Source: Chloroflexota bacterium (GTDB lineage: Bacteria > Chloroflexota > Limnocylindria > Limnocylindrales > CSP1-4). Taken from it: a stretch of 64,000 nt of DNA. Made by a program: the position numbers and the translations under genes. The DNA lies in NCBI GenBank assembly GCA_016191345.1, contig JACPOU010000004.1:1-64000 (forward strand). The letters are read 5' to 3'. This document shows, piece by piece, positions 1 to 8,556 of the stretch (position 1 is its first letter; each line of letters begins with the position of its first letter). The notes beneath the pieces are model-generated. The model searched no databases and was not told the origin of the DNA. It saw only the letters and a list, made by a program, of their open reading frames with translations.

Positions 1-356
1 GTGCCACGCACGCTCGATGCCGAAGTGACCCGTGAGGCGACTCAGCAGCGCGGCGCGCGGCGCGCGGCGGCGCGGGCCGCCGGCGACCCGGTGGGGGGCC
101 GGCGGGCGGCTCGCGCGGTTCGTCGCCTGGCCGGAGCGGGCCGCCGGCCGGCTCGCCGGCGCCCGTCGGCGGCGCCGCTGAGTCGTGTCGCGGGTCATCT
201 GCCGGGGCTGCGTGCGTGCCACGTTGCTGGAATGGTCGGAATCAGCGAGGTGCCACGCACGCTCGATGCCGAAGTGACCCGTGAGGCGACTCAGGGCGCT
301 GCGAGCGCGAACCGGCGAGTGGCGGCGCGGGCCGCCGGCGAACCGGTGAGAGGCCG
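1..356. repeat. Left-edge repeat block with palindromic element
   Basis: This stretch holds no convincing gene. Bases 1-45 recur exactly at 250-294, and the GC-rich sequence after each copy (66-93 and 321-348) also matches with one mismatch, so a unit of about 250 bp is tandemly repeated and runs off the left edge. Bases 178-294 are a full 117-bp imperfect palindrome described separately; 1-45 is the right end of another copy. Confidence 0.85.
178..294. repeat. 117-bp palindromic dispersed repeat, copy 1
   Basis: The ends form an inverted repeat of about 20 bp, with CTGAGTCG and GGGTCA on the left and TGACCCGTGAGGCGACTCAG on the right. An inner pair around GCGTGCGTG and a central GGAATGGTCGGAATC complete the unit. 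The same landmarks occur at the same spacing in the copies at 13380-13496 and 61950-62066. The right 45 bp recur at 1-45. Confidence 0.85.
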
Positions 357-374
357 CGGACGCCCTGCCCGGCG

Positions 375-968
375 TCACCCGGTGCGCGCTGGCTCGATGG
401 TGCCCAGGGCGCGGTCGAGGGCCACGTCCAGGGTCGTCTCGGGCGTCGTCCCGGCGGCGGCGGCGCGGACGCGGATCGGTGCGTGGAGGGCCTGGAGCCA
501 GACCTGGCAGTCGAGGACGATCCGATCGGCGACGTTCGAAGCCTCGTTCCCCGCAGTTTCCGGCAGGAGCACCTGGAACCGGGCCTCGCCGGTCCTCGTG
601 ACAAGGTCCGTCTCTCGCAGGCCGCGCTGGATGACGTGGGCCATCGGCCCGGCCACGCGCTGCAGCCAGTGGTCCGCGTCCACGCTCCGCGTCGTGGCTT
701 CTCCCGCAACCACCACCACCGACGCCGGCCGCCGATAGCGGAGGCTCCGCGCCCGCTCGCGATGCAACGCCTCCGTCCAGGCGATGCGAGTGTGGAGGGC
801 GACGAACGGACTCGCCACGCTCGTGGCGCCCGTGGCCTTCGCTTCCGCTGCCGCAGCGCTCCGCCGCCCGCGTCGCTGCTCCGGCCCCGCGATGAACGAG
901 GTGATGGCCTCGTCGACGCGCTCATCGGCGAGATCCGGAAGCGAGAAGCGGCGTGCGCGATTCGTCAC
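375..968 (-). CDS. Degenerate GGDEF-like protein
   Basis: About 197 residues if started at the GTG at 968-966; longer in-frame starts exist, but they would run into the promoter and 5' end of the Fe-S carrier gene, so this start is only a preference. The C-terminal half resembles a GGDEF domain: a helix with DHWLQRVAGPMAHVI, then RTGEARFQVLLPET where active enzymes have RxGGDEFxVLLP. The catalytic GGDEF signature is lost, so diguanylate cyclase activity is unlikely and a scaffold or receptor role is inferred. It is divergent from the Fe-S carrier gene. No membrane segment is seen. Confidence 0.55.
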   Translation of the reverse strand: MTNRARRFSLPDLADERVDEAITSFIAGPEQRRGRRSAAAAEAKATGATSVASPFVALHTRIAWTEALHRERARSLRYRRPASVVVVAGEATTRSVDADHWLQRVAGPMAHVIQRGLRETDLVTRTGEARFQVLLPETAGNEASNVADRIVLDCQVWLQALHAPIRVRAAAAGTTPETTLDVALDRALGTIEPARTG

Positions 969-1105
969 GGGCAGGGAGCCTCGGCGGGGCGGGCAGCGGT
1001 GCCGGCAGGGGCCATGAGCCCGGCACCGGGGGCGGGACCACGATAGCCCACACGTCGCGACCATGCGCGAGCGGGAATTCTGGCGGCACTCCTTGTCGAA
1101 ATCGG

Positions 1106-1123
1106 TTGACATGCGTACCATGT
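1106..1123 (+). promoter_or_regulatory. Candidate promoter/operator before Fe-S carrier gene
   Basis: TTGACA at 1106-1111 overlaps the interrupted palindrome ACATG-CGTAC-CATGT (1109-1123), about 70 bp upstream of the start codon. The core ATGCGTACCAT also occurs at 50631-50641, before the FtsX permease operon. A regulator-binding site is plausible but untested. Confidence 0.35.
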
Positions 1124-1191
1124 GTGCGGGCTCGGTTCGCCGATCCCCCAACCAACCTGTTGACCCCATCCTCTGGAGAGGACGCATCCTG

Positions 1192-1572
1192 ATGATCGAC
1201 AGCCAGCCGACCGTCGTCTCGCTCACCGATGCCGCCGCGGCAAAGCTTCGCGAGCTGACGAAGGAGGAGACGAACCCGAATGTCGGGTTGCGCGTCTACG
1301 TCTACTCGGGTGGCTGCTCGGGCTACAAGTACGGGATGATGCTCGAGGACCAGCCCACCGCCGAGGACAACGTCCTCGAGACCAACGGCGTGAAGGTCTA
1401 CCTCGACGGCCAGAGCGTCTCCCTCCTCCAGGGCTCCTCGATCGACTATGTCGACACCCTCATGGGTGCCGGCTTCACGGTCAACAACCCGAACGCGGTC
1501 TCCGGCTGCGGCTGCGGCAACAGCTTCCGGACCGCGGACGACGCGGGCCAGGCCCGCTCCTGCGCCCACTGA
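1192..1572 (+). CDS. erpA: A-type iron-sulfur carrier (ErpA/IscA family)
   Basis: 126 residues, the usual length for HesB/IscA/ErpA carriers, which hold a [2Fe-2S] or [4Fe-4S] cluster and hand it to apo-enzymes in the cytoplasm. The three family cysteines are present: Cys42 in GGCSG and Cys106/Cys108 in SGCGCGNSF. The ATG at 1192 is chosen because GGAGAGGA lies 9 bases upstream; the upstream in-frame extension overlaps promoter-like sequence. No isc or suf genes lie next to it, so it is a stand-alone carrier. ErpA versus IscA cannot be decided from sequence alone. Confidence 0.9.
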   Translation: MIDSQPTVVSLTDAAAAKLRELTKEETNPNVGLRVYVYSGGCSGYKYGMMLEDQPTAEDNVLETNGVKVYLDGQSVSLLQGSSIDYVDTLMGAGFTVNNPNAVSGCGCGNSFRTADDAGQARSCAH

Positions 1573-1654
1573 CCCGCGCGTCGCGCGCGACCGCCGCGCC
1601 TCGAGGCCGCCGGGTGACCGGCGGCTTCTCGATTCCCGTCCCGGGAGCCGCCCG

Positions 1655-3418
1655 ATGAGCGACCTCGCGGCCGTCCTTCGTGAAGCCGACGCCGTCGCGG
1701 ACCGCTTCCTCGAGGGCCGCCACGTCCCGGGCGTGGCCTACGGGATCGTCGCCGGCGGCGAGCTCGTCCACGGCCGCGGCATCGGGACCCTGCGGGTCGG
1801 CGAGGCAGCGCCGCCGGACATCGACAGCGTCTTCCGGATCGCCTCGATGACGAAGAGCTTCACGGCCGCGACCGTGCTCACCCTCCGGGACGAGGGCCGG
1901 CTCGCCCTCGATGACCCGATCGGGCGCCACGTCCCAGAGGTCGCGGATCTCCGCGGCCCGACCGCCGACTCGCCCCCGATCACCGTTCGCCACCTCCTCA
2001 CGATGTCGGCCGGTCTCGCGACCGACGACCCGTGGGGCGATCGCCAGCAGGGCCTCGACCTCGATTCGTTCTCCGCGCTCCTCCGCGGCCCGCTGACGTT
2101 CGCCTGGCCGCCGGGGACGCGCTTCGAATACTCGAACCTCGGCTACGGGATCCTCGGCCGGCTCATCACGAACGTCGCCGGCGCCGAGTACCGGGACGCG
2201 GTCCGGAAGCGGCTCCTGGAGCCCCTCCAGATGACCTCGACCGGCTACCTCCGCGAGGAGGTCCCGGCGGCGCGCCTCGCGCTCGGCTATCTCTGGCGGG
2301 ACGGCGGGTACGTCGCCGAGCCGATGGATCCCTACGGGGCCCTCGCCGCGATGGGCGGGCTCTTCACCTCGGTCCGCGACCTCGCCCGCTGGGTCGCCTT
2401 CCTCGCCGACGCGTATCCGCCTCGCGATGACGCCGAGGCGGGCATGCCGCTGTCGCGCGCCGACCGCCGCGAGATGCAGACCGCGCAGGGATCATGGGCG
2501 CCGACGCTGACACTCCGGGTGGATGGCGAGCCCGAGGTGGCCTCCGGCGGGTACGGCTTCGGGCTGTTCTGCGAGGATGATTCCCGCCTGGGCCGCCTGG
2601 TCCGCCACGGCGGCGGCTATCCGGGGTTCGGGTCGCACATGATCTGGCAGCCCGCTTCGGGGCTCGGGGTCATCACCCTCACGAACCACCGCTACGGGCC
2701 GGCGGCAGGGCTCGCGCGCGCGCTGCTCAGGACGCTCGTCGACCATGGCGCCGCCCCGGCCCGCCGGCTCCGGCCCGCGCCGGCGACCGAGGCGGCCCGC
2801 CGCGACGTCGAGCGGCTTCTCGAGTCCTGGGACGACGAGCTCGCTGGCCGCGCCTTCGCGATGAACGTGGAGCTGGACGAGCCGCTCGAGCGCCGGCGGG
2901 CCGACCTCGCTCGCATCCGCGAGCGGCACGGACCTCTCCGTCCGGATCCGGCCCGCCCGCCGACCTCCGACACGCCGCTGCACCTGGCCTGGTCGATGGC
3001 CGGGGAGAACGGGGGGTCCGTGGACCTCGAGATCCTCCTCTCGCCGGAATCGCCACCCCGGATCCAGGCCCTGGACGTGACGTCCGTGCCCGTGCCCGCC
3101 GCCCAGGTCCAGGCAGTCGCGGCGGCGGTCATCGCCACGCTGAACGGGGCGGATCCGGACGTGCCCGGCGAGCTCACCCTCGACCCGGGCCTCGGTCGCC
3201 CGGCACTGGTGCGGGCGCTGCGGATCGTCGCCGCGCGCCACGCCCCCGTCCGACTCGGCCGCGTCATGGCATCGGACGGCGAGGGGACCGCGACCTGGCG
3301 GCTGGACGGGGACCGCGGCTCGCTCGATCTCGCGGTCGCGACGGACCCGGCGACGGGCATCGTCACCTCGATCGTGCTCACGCCCCGCTCGCCGGAGCTC
3401 CCGCCGCACGGCGACTGA
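1655..3418 (+). CDS. Serine hydrolase, class C beta-lactamase family
   Basis: 587 residues. The N-terminal 390 residues form a penicillin-binding-protein/class C beta-lactamase fold with all three active-site motifs: SMTK (Ser64, Lys67), YSN (159-161) and HGG (318-320). A further region of about 190 residues follows, probably a lipocalin-like or DUF3471-type domain. No signal peptide is visible at the ATG used, so it appears cytoplasmic. Such enzymes are usually esterases or D-aminopeptidases rather than resistance enzymes; the substrate is unknown. It starts about 80 bases after the Fe-S carrier gene and may be co-transcribed. Confidence 0.88.
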   Translation: MSDLAAVLREADAVADRFLEGRHVPGVAYGIVAGGELVHGRGIGTLRVGEAAPPDIDSVFRIASMTKSFTAATVLTLRDEGRLALDDPIGRHVPEVADLRGPTADSPPITVRHLLTMSAGLATDDPWGDRQQGLDLDSFSALLRGPLTFAWPPGTRFEYSNLGYGILGRLITNVAGAEYRDAVRKRLLEPLQMTSTGYLREEVPAARLALGYLWRDGGYVAEPMDPYGALAAMGGLFTSVRDLARWVAFLADAYPPRDDAEAGMPLSRADRREMQTAQGSWAPTLTLRVDGEPEVASGGYGFGLFCEDDSRLGRLVRHGGGYPGFGSHMIWQPASGLGVITLTNHRYGPAAGLARALLRTLVDHGAAPARRLRPAPATEAARRDVERLLESWDDELAGRAFAMNVELDEPLERRRADLARIRERHGPLRPDPARPPTSDTPLHLAWSMAGENGGSVDLEILLSPESPPRIQALDVTSVPVPAAQVQAVAAAVIATLNGADPDVPGELTLDPGLGRPALVRALRIVAARHAPVRLGRVMASDGEGTATWRLDGDRGSLDLAVATDPATGIVTSIVLTPRSPELPPHGD

Positions 3419-3547
3419 GGCGCTCTCGACCCTCCCTGACCCAACCGGACTCCCCCGGCAGGACCAATGGGTGGTTGGTCGCGGTGAGACCCGGCCCGAA
3501 TCTGGGCGCCAAACCCCGGGACTGCCCGGGCCCATCGAGCACGCAGC

Positions 3548-5101
3548 ATGCATCCACGCATCCTCGACCTCGCCAGGCAGCGTGCCTGGCTCGCCGTCCC
3601 GATCGCCGGCCTGGTCCTGCTGGTCGCCTTCTTTGCCCTGCCCACCGGCTCGACCGGGCAGTCGATGGTCTACGACATCCTCGGCCTCGGTGTCGTGGCT
3701 GCCGCGGTGCTCGGGATCCTGCTCCATCGCCCCGCGGGCTGGCGAGCCTGGCTGCTCCTCGCCCTCGGACAGCTGGCGTTCGTGGGCGGCGACCTGATCT
3801 GGACGATCTACTCCGCCATCGGCGAGGACCCGTTCCCCTCGCCGGCTGACGCGCTCTACCTCCTCGGCTACCCCGTGATGGCGATCGGCCTGGCCCTCGC
3901 GATCCGTCGGCGGATCACCGGCGGGGACCGGGCGGGTCTCCTCGATGCGGCGATCCTCGCCACCGGCACGGCCGTCGTCTGGTGGGCGCTCGTCCTGGGG
4001 CCGCTTGCCGCCTCCGCCGACCCCGACCCGCTGTCCTTCGCGATCTCCGTCGCCTACCCGATCGGCGACCTGCTGCTCCTCGGGATGGCCCTCGGCCTCG
4101 TGATGACGCCCGGCACCCGGTCGATCTCCTTCGGGCTGCTCGTCACGAGCCTCGTCCTGCTGCTCGTCGCGGACCTCGAGTTCGGGATCCAGAGCATCGA
4201 GGGGACGTATGTCGACGGCAGCTGGCTCGATGGGGCCTGGATGCTCGCCTACCTCGCCTTCGGGACGGCCGCCCTCCACCCGTCGATGGCGGGCTTCGTG
4301 GAGCCGCGCCCGGTCTCGGTGACCCTGCTCGGGCCGGTGCGGCTGCTGCTCCTCGCCGTCGCCATGCTCATCGGCCCGATCATCCTGACCATCGGCCGCT
4401 CGGACGCGGACGCGATCATCATCGTGGTCGCGATCGCGACCGCCGTGCTGTCCGTCCTCGTGCTGACCCGCCTCGCCGGGATGGTCCGCCACCTGGACCG
4501 TGACATCGAGCGACGCAAGACCCTCGAGGCCCAGCTCTCCTTCCAGGCCTATCACGACCCGCTGACGGGCCTCGCCAACCGGCGGCGATTCATGGCGGCC
4601 ACGGCGGAGGCCCTCGCGAGCGGCTCGGGGACGGCGGCCCTGTTCCTCGACCTCGATGACTTCAAGCACGTCAACGACGAGCAGGGCCACGACGCCGGCG
4701 ACGATCTCCTCGCCGCGATCGGGCTCCGGCTCGTCGCAGGCGTCCGGCCCGGTGACCTGGCGGCCCGCCTCGGGGGAGACGAGTTTGCGGTGCTGCTGCC
4801 CCACACGGCCGACGTCGCGGCGGCCGAAGCCGTTGCCGATCGCCTCCTGGCGGCACTCGCCGAACCCGTCGAGATCGAGGCCCGGCCCCTCCGGGTCACG
4901 GCCAGCATCGGGCTTGCGATCGCAGGGCCCGGGGAGGCGGCGGTGGTCGACGACCTCATCCGCCGGGCCGACGTCGCGATGTACCAGGCGAAGGCCCGCG
5001 GCAAGCACTGCCGGGCGACCTACCGGCCGGATTTCGAGGTCGCGGGCGATCCCGCGATCCAGGCCCGGATCGCCGTCCGGCGCGCCGAGGGTGCCGCCTG
5101 A
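3548..5101 (+). CDS. Membrane-anchored diguanylate cyclase
   Basis: 517 residues. Residues 1-315 are mostly hydrophobic with eight or more predicted membrane segments and a loop, DPFPSPADALYLLGYP, typical of integral-membrane sensor modules of this kind. A short helix leads into a complete GGDEF domain (about 350-505) with intact RLGGDEFAVLLP (GGDEF at 409-413). RPGD at 400-403 sits exactly five residues upstream and forms the product-inhibition I-site. The enzyme should make cyclic di-GMP from GTP at the inner membrane. The signal sensed is unknown. The next gene is convergent, only 12 bases away. Confidence 0.92.
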   Translation: MHPRILDLARQRAWLAVPIAGLVLLVAFFALPTGSTGQSMVYDILGLGVVAAAVLGILLHRPAGWRAWLLLALGQLAFVGGDLIWTIYSAIGEDPFPSPADALYLLGYPVMAIGLALAIRRRITGGDRAGLLDAAILATGTAVVWWALVLGPLAASADPDPLSFAISVAYPIGDLLLLGMALGLVMTPGTRSISFGLLVTSLVLLLVADLEFGIQSIEGTYVDGSWLDGAWMLAYLAFGTAALHPSMAGFVEPRPVSVTLLGPVRLLLLAVAMLIGPIILTIGRSDADAIIIVVAIATAVLSVLVLTRLAGMVRHLDRDIERRKTLEAQLSFQAYHDPLTGLANRRRFMAATAEALASGSGTAALFLDLDDFKHVNDEQGHDAGDDLLAAIGLRLVAGVRPGDLAARLGGDEFAVLLPHTADVAAAEAVADRLLAALAEPVEIEARPLRVTASIGLAIAGPGEAAVVDDLIRRADVAMYQAKARGKHCRATYRPDFEVAGDPAIQARIAVRRAEGAA

Positions 5102-5113
5102 CGCAGGAGCGAC

Positions 5114-5917
5114 CTAGCGGGTCGTGAAGCTCCGCTTCGACAGGCCGTACGCGAAGCCCTCGATCGCGTAGTCCGGCCGGTCCTCCGGCCGTGCCACGGC
5201 GCCGAGCGTCACGAACAGTGGGGCGAAGTGCTCCACGGTCGGATGCGCATAGGGCATCCCCGGCGCCTTCTCGCGGAACGCGAACAGGGTGTCGAGGTCG
5301 CCGCGGTTCAGCGCCTCGGCCGCCCACTGGTCGAAGTCGATCGACCAGTCGGGTGCCCCGGGCTTGCCCATGAAGTACTCGCGGATGAAGGGCAGCCCGT
5401 GGGTCATGAAGCCGCTGCCGATGATGAGGACGCCCTCGTCGCGGAGCGGCGCGAGGCGCCGGCCGACTTCGAAGAGATGCTGCGGGTCCAGGTCCGGCAT
5501 CGAGAGCTGGAGGACCGGGACGTCCGCGTCCGGGTACATCGCCTTGAGCGGCACCCAGGCGCCGTGGTCCAGGCCGCGCGAGTCGCGGTCCATGACCGGC
5601 TCGCTCGCGGGCATGAGGGCCTTCACCGTTGCCGCCATGTCCGGCGCGACGGGCGCGTCGTAGGTCATCTCGTAGTAGCGCTGGGGGAAGCCGTAGAAGT
5701 CGTAGACGAGCGGCACGGGCCGCGTGGCGGAGATCGCCATCGGGGCGGTCTGCCAGTGGGCGCTGACGATGAGGATCGACCTGGGCTTCGGAAGCCCCGC
5801 CGCCCAGCCGTTCAGCTGGCCCATCCAGACGGGGTCGTCGAGGGTCGGCGGCGCGCCGTGGCCCAGGTAGAGGGCGGGCATCGGCGCGGCGGGCGTGAGG
5901 TCGGGCTGTTCGGTCAT
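5114..5917 (-). CDS. Class III extradiol dioxygenase-like protein (YgiD/LigB family)
   Basis: 267 residues from the ATG at 5917; a GTG 30 bases earlier is an alternative. The family comprises non-haem metal enzymes such as 4,5-DOPA extradiol dioxygenase. Likely metal or active-site histidines are seen in YLGHGAPP (His20), SAHWQT (His54), DHGAWVP (His118), MTHGLP (His173) and HPTVEHFAP (His225, His230). The length agrees with bacterial YgiD. Role: ring cleavage of a catechol-type substrate, not specified by context. It lies downstream of the F420/NADP reductase gene on the same strand, 70 bases away. Confidence 0.85.
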   Translation of the reverse strand: MTEQPDLTPAAPMPALYLGHGAPPTLDDPVWMGQLNGWAAGLPKPRSILIVSAHWQTAPMAISATRPVPLVYDFYGFPQRYYEMTYDAPVAPDMAATVKALMPASEPVMDRDSRGLDHGAWVPLKAMYPDADVPVLQLSMPDLDPQHLFEVGRRLAPLRDEGVLIIGSGFMTHGLPFIREYFMGKPGAPDWSIDFDQWAAEALNRGDLDTLFAFREKAPGMPYAHPTVEHFAPLFVTLGAVARPEDRPDYAIEGFAYGLSKRSFTTR

Positions 5918-5987
5918 CGGTCCGGGAAATGTACGCCGGACCGCCACGGGGTGACGGTCCGGCGAAGGAGGAAGGGTCCGGGTCGCG

Positions 5988-6635
5988 TCAGGCGGCGATC
6001 GCCTTGTCCGGGGCGTTGACGAGGACGAGGGACGTGTTCCACGCGCCGTTGGTCCGCAGCTGCATGGAGATGTTCAGCCAGGCGAGGGCCTCGAGCTGGC
6101 GAGCGCCCTGGAGCGAGCCGGCATCGATCGGCCGCAGGCCGATGGAGCGGGCGAGTTCGGCGACGGTGGCCTTCGCAACGGCGTCATCACCGGCGAAGAA
6201 GCCGTCGACCGTCCGGCCGGCGGCCGTGGGATCCGCCTGGACCGAGGCGAACAGCGTGTTGAAGGCCTTCACGACGTGGGCGCCCGGGAGCCGCAGCGCG
6301 AGCCGCTCGGCGCCGGACGGGCCGCCCTCGGTCTCGAGGCCGGAGTAGTCCGCCTTCAGCGGGTTCGTGGCGTCGATGACGACCTTGCCCTTGGCGGCGG
6401 CCGCGATCTCGTCCGCGACGTCGGCCGCGGCCGAGTAGGGGACCGCGAGCACGATGACGTCGGCCGTGGCGGTGGCGCTGGCCGGGGAATTGGAGGTCCG
6501 GGCGCCGAGGCCGGCGGCAACGTCCTGCGTCCTGGCCGTGTCCTGCGCCGCGAAGGTGACGTCGTGGCCGGCGCGGACGAACGAGCCGCCAAGCGCCGAG
6601 CCGACGTTGCCGGTGCCGATGATCGCGATCTTCAT
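5988..6635 (-). CDS. NADPH-dependent F420 reductase-type oxidoreductase
   Basis: 215 residues. The N-terminus carries a Rossmann dinucleotide motif, IGTGNVGSALG (6-16), followed by VIVLAVPYSA and VIDATNPL, as in F420:NADP oxidoreductases and related NADP-binding proteins; the C-terminal FNTLFASVQ region also fits. Likely reaction: hydride transfer between NADPH and F420 or another substrate. The ATG at 6635 has an AGGAAGG ribosome-binding site upstream. It is divergent from a cupin regulator gene across a 120-bp region with two palindromes, suggesting control by that regulator. Confidence 0.85.
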   Translation of the reverse strand: MKIAIIGTGNVGSALGGSFVRAGHDVTFAAQDTARTQDVAAGLGARTSNSPASATATADVIVLAVPYSAAADVADEIAAAAKGKVVIDATNPLKADYSGLETEGGPSGAERLALRLPGAHVVKAFNTLFASVQADPTAAGRTVDGFFAGDDAVAKATVAELARSIGLRPIDAGSLQGARQLEALAWLNISMQLRTNGAWNTSLVLVNAPDKAIAA

Positions 6636-6696
6636 GGTGACGAGCCTTCCTGTTCCGGGTTGATTCGGGCGACCGGCGCCCGTATCCTTTGGTCTC

Positions 6697-6713
6697 GGCA
6701 AATCTTTGTTGCC
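6697..6713. promoter_or_regulatory. Operator-like palindrome A
   Basis: GGCAA-ATCTTTG-TTGCC is a perfect 5-bp interrupted palindrome in an unusually AT-rich gap between divergent genes. It is a candidate binding site for the adjacent helix-turn-helix regulator. Confidence 0.35.
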
Positions 6714-6716
6714 GCT

Positions 6717-6741
6717 GCAAATACTGTGCCACACTGTTTGC
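6717..6741. promoter_or_regulatory. Operator-like palindrome B (25 bp)
   Basis: A 25-bp dyad starting GCAAA and ending TTTGC, with GTG and CAC around the centre; only four symmetric base pairs are mismatched apart from the centre. It lies between the two divergent starts. It would sit inside the coding region if the regulator began at the TTG at 6706, which supports the downstream start at 6757. Confidence 0.45.
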
Positions 6742-6756
6742 CTGAGGTCAATACCC

Positions 6757-7377
6757 TTGTCTGCAGAAAATATCGGTCCTCGCCCACCCGCCATCGCCCA
6801 GGTCCCGCGCCGGCCCGACGTCGGGAGCGAAGTCCGCCGCTGGCGCCAGACCCGCACGCTCACCCTGGCCGAGGTCGGGATCGCGAGCGGGCTCAACGTC
6901 GGCTACCTGTCGCAGATCGAGAACGGCAAGGCCGTGCCGTCGCTCGACGCCCTTGCCGCGATCGCGGCCGCGCTCGACGTTCCCATCGCCTGGCTGTTCC
7001 TCGACTCCGCGCCCGCTCCCCGGGTCGTTCGCCACGCGGATCGCCCGCGGCGCGAGGGCCCGGATGGCGCCGTGTTCGAGGAGGTCGACGGCGGCACGGC
7101 CCGCGACGTCCGCATCCTCGAGGCCGTGGTTCCCGTCGGCGCCTCGACCGGCATCCACGCCCACACGGGCGACGAGCATCACGTCGTCCTGAGTGGACGG
7201 TGGCGGATGACCCAGGGCAGCGAATCGTTCGACGTGGGGCCCGGCGACTACGTGGCCTGGGACCCGACCATCCCGCACGACGTCGAGTGCCTGGGGCCGG
7301 AGCTGGGGCGGCTGCTCGTCGTCTATCCGCGCCACGCCCGCCGGAACGGCGAACCTGCCGGAGCGCTGCGCGCATGA
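6757..7377 (+). CDS. XRE-family regulator with C-terminal cupin
   Basis: 206 residues from a TTG at 6757, chosen because GAGG lies 9 bases upstream and the earlier TTG codons at 6706 overlap the palindrome. Residues about 24-78 are an XRE helix-turn-helix (GLNVGYLSQIENGKAVPS). Residues about 115-195 form a cupin barrel with HAHTGDEHHVVLSG and GDYVAWDPTIPHDVE, which should bind a small effector. Proteins of this layout (PuuR/SutR-like) repress neighbouring metabolic genes. The natural targets are its own promoter and the divergent reductase gene. The next gene begins 10 bases downstream. Confidence 0.88.
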   Translation: MSAENIGPRPPAIAQVPRRPDVGSEVRRWRQTRTLTLAEVGIASGLNVGYLSQIENGKAVPSLDALAAIAAALDVPIAWLFLDSAPAPRVVRHADRPRREGPDGAVFEEVDGGTARDVRILEAVVPVGASTGIHAHTGDEHHVVLSGRWRMTQGSESFDVGPGDYVAWDPTIPHDVECLGPELGRLLVVYPRHARRNGEPAGALRA

Positions 7378-7387
7378 TGGCGATCAC

Positions 7388-8164
7388 ATGAGCGAGGTCG
7401 TCCGGCTCTCGATCGCCCCGGTCCGGAGCCTCGGGCTGCTGCATCCCGACTCGATCGACGTCACCTCGACGGGGGTGGTCGAGGATCGCCGCTTCTACCT
7501 CATCGACGACCAGGATTTCCTCGTGGACCGGATCGTCGTCGGGGAGCTCGTCCAGGTCTCGGCGCGGACCAATCCGGCCGCGGAGTGGCTGCGGCTCGAC
7601 TTCCCCGACGGCTCCGTCGTCGAGGGCGACGTCGTGCTCGGCGAGGCGATCGAGTCGCCGATCCATGGCCGAACCGCGGTCGGCCACCTCGTCGAGGGGC
7701 CCTGGGCGGCGGCTCTCGCGCCGATCGCCGGACGGCGGGTCCGGGTCGTCCGGACGGATCGGCCGGGCGGGACGCGGATCGGCAACCCGACCTCGATCGT
7801 CGGCCAGGGCTCGCTCCGGGAGCTGGCCCGCCAGGCGGGGGTCGATTCCGTGGATGCGCGCCGCTTCCGGATGCTCATCGAACTCGGCGGCACGGAGCCG
7901 CACGAGGAGGACGAGTGGGTCGGACGTCGGATCGCGATCGGCGGAGCGATCCTTCGGGTCACCGAACGGGACGGTCGTTGCGCGATCACGACCCAGGATC
8001 CGGATCGCGGGCATCGCGACCTGGACACGCTCCGGACGATCATCCGCTACCGCGGCCTGATGCCCAACGCGCATGGAGCCCCGAAGGCGATGTTCGGCGT
8101 CCTCGCGTCCGTGGACCAGCCGGGCCGGATCTCGCTCGGCGACGAGGTTCGCGCCCTCGACTGA
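7388..8164 (+). CDS. MOSC domain protein
   Basis: 258 residues with an N-terminal MOSC_N-type barrel (LSIAPVRSLGLLHPDSIDV, the usual opening) and a MOSC domain whose single conserved cysteine lies in GRCAITTQDPDRG. MOSC proteins such as YcbX, YiiM and mARC carry the molybdenum cofactor and reduce N-hydroxylated compounds or move sulfur. The molybdenum theme recurs in the sulfite-oxidase-type gene at 9714-10316. It starts 10 bases after the cupin regulator, so both may share a transcript. Confidence 0.88.
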   Translation: MSEVVRLSIAPVRSLGLLHPDSIDVTSTGVVEDRRFYLIDDQDFLVDRIVVGELVQVSARTNPAAEWLRLDFPDGSVVEGDVVLGEAIESPIHGRTAVGHLVEGPWAAALAPIAGRRVRVVRTDRPGGTRIGNPTSIVGQGSLRELARQAGVDSVDARRFRMLIELGGTEPHEEDEWVGRRIAIGGAILRVTERDGRCAITTQDPDRGHRDLDTLRTIIRYRGLMPNAHGAPKAMFGVLASVDQPGRISLGDEVRALD

Positions 8165-8556
8165 CCGGCTGAGGGCTCGAAGCGGCGTCAGGTCCGACAT
8201 CGTGGTTCGCAGGGAGCACCGCGGTGGCCGGCCGACGGGCGACCGGCTCAACGCCATGAGCGTCGCCGGCTCGTTCGATCCGGACCCTGGTTTCGAGTCC
8301 GAGCCGGGGGCTGTCGAGAACGGCCCACAGCGTATGACCAGGCATCCGGTAGCGGTTCGGCATGCCTGGGAGGATCACGGATCGGGCCGACTTGATCCAT
8401 GGACCCGCTGGGAGAGGATCCTCTTGACGCTACTCCCCACCAGGCAGAACGGATACGGACCAGTACCTATTGCGCACAACCACCCGATGGGTCAGGTTCC
8501 ACTCGAGGGGGGCCATCCGGCGGAGCAGATTCGGCTCGGTCAGGGAGCTGTTGCCG
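8165..8556. other. 392-bp intergenic region with a hairpin
   Basis: No gene is supported. The one clear structure is CCAGGCAT (8338-8345) pairing with ATGCCTGG (8362-8369), perhaps a terminator for the MOSC gene. Base composition is less extreme than in the surrounding genes, consistent with a promoter region for the secreted protein downstream. Confidence 0.4.

Noticed and set aside
1..738. Plus-strand frame at the left edge
   Set aside because: It crosses the repeat block and the antisense of the GGDEF-like gene; composition is Arg/Ala only.
2492..5008. Long minus-strand reading frame (838 codons) opposite the hydrolase and cyclase genes
   Set aside because: It is Arg/Gly/Asp-rich low-complexity antisense sequence typical of high-GC DNA, overlapping two genes with clear motifs.
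8420..8470. TTGACG promoter candidate before the secreted protein
   Set aside because: No acceptable -10 element at 16-18 bp spacing.
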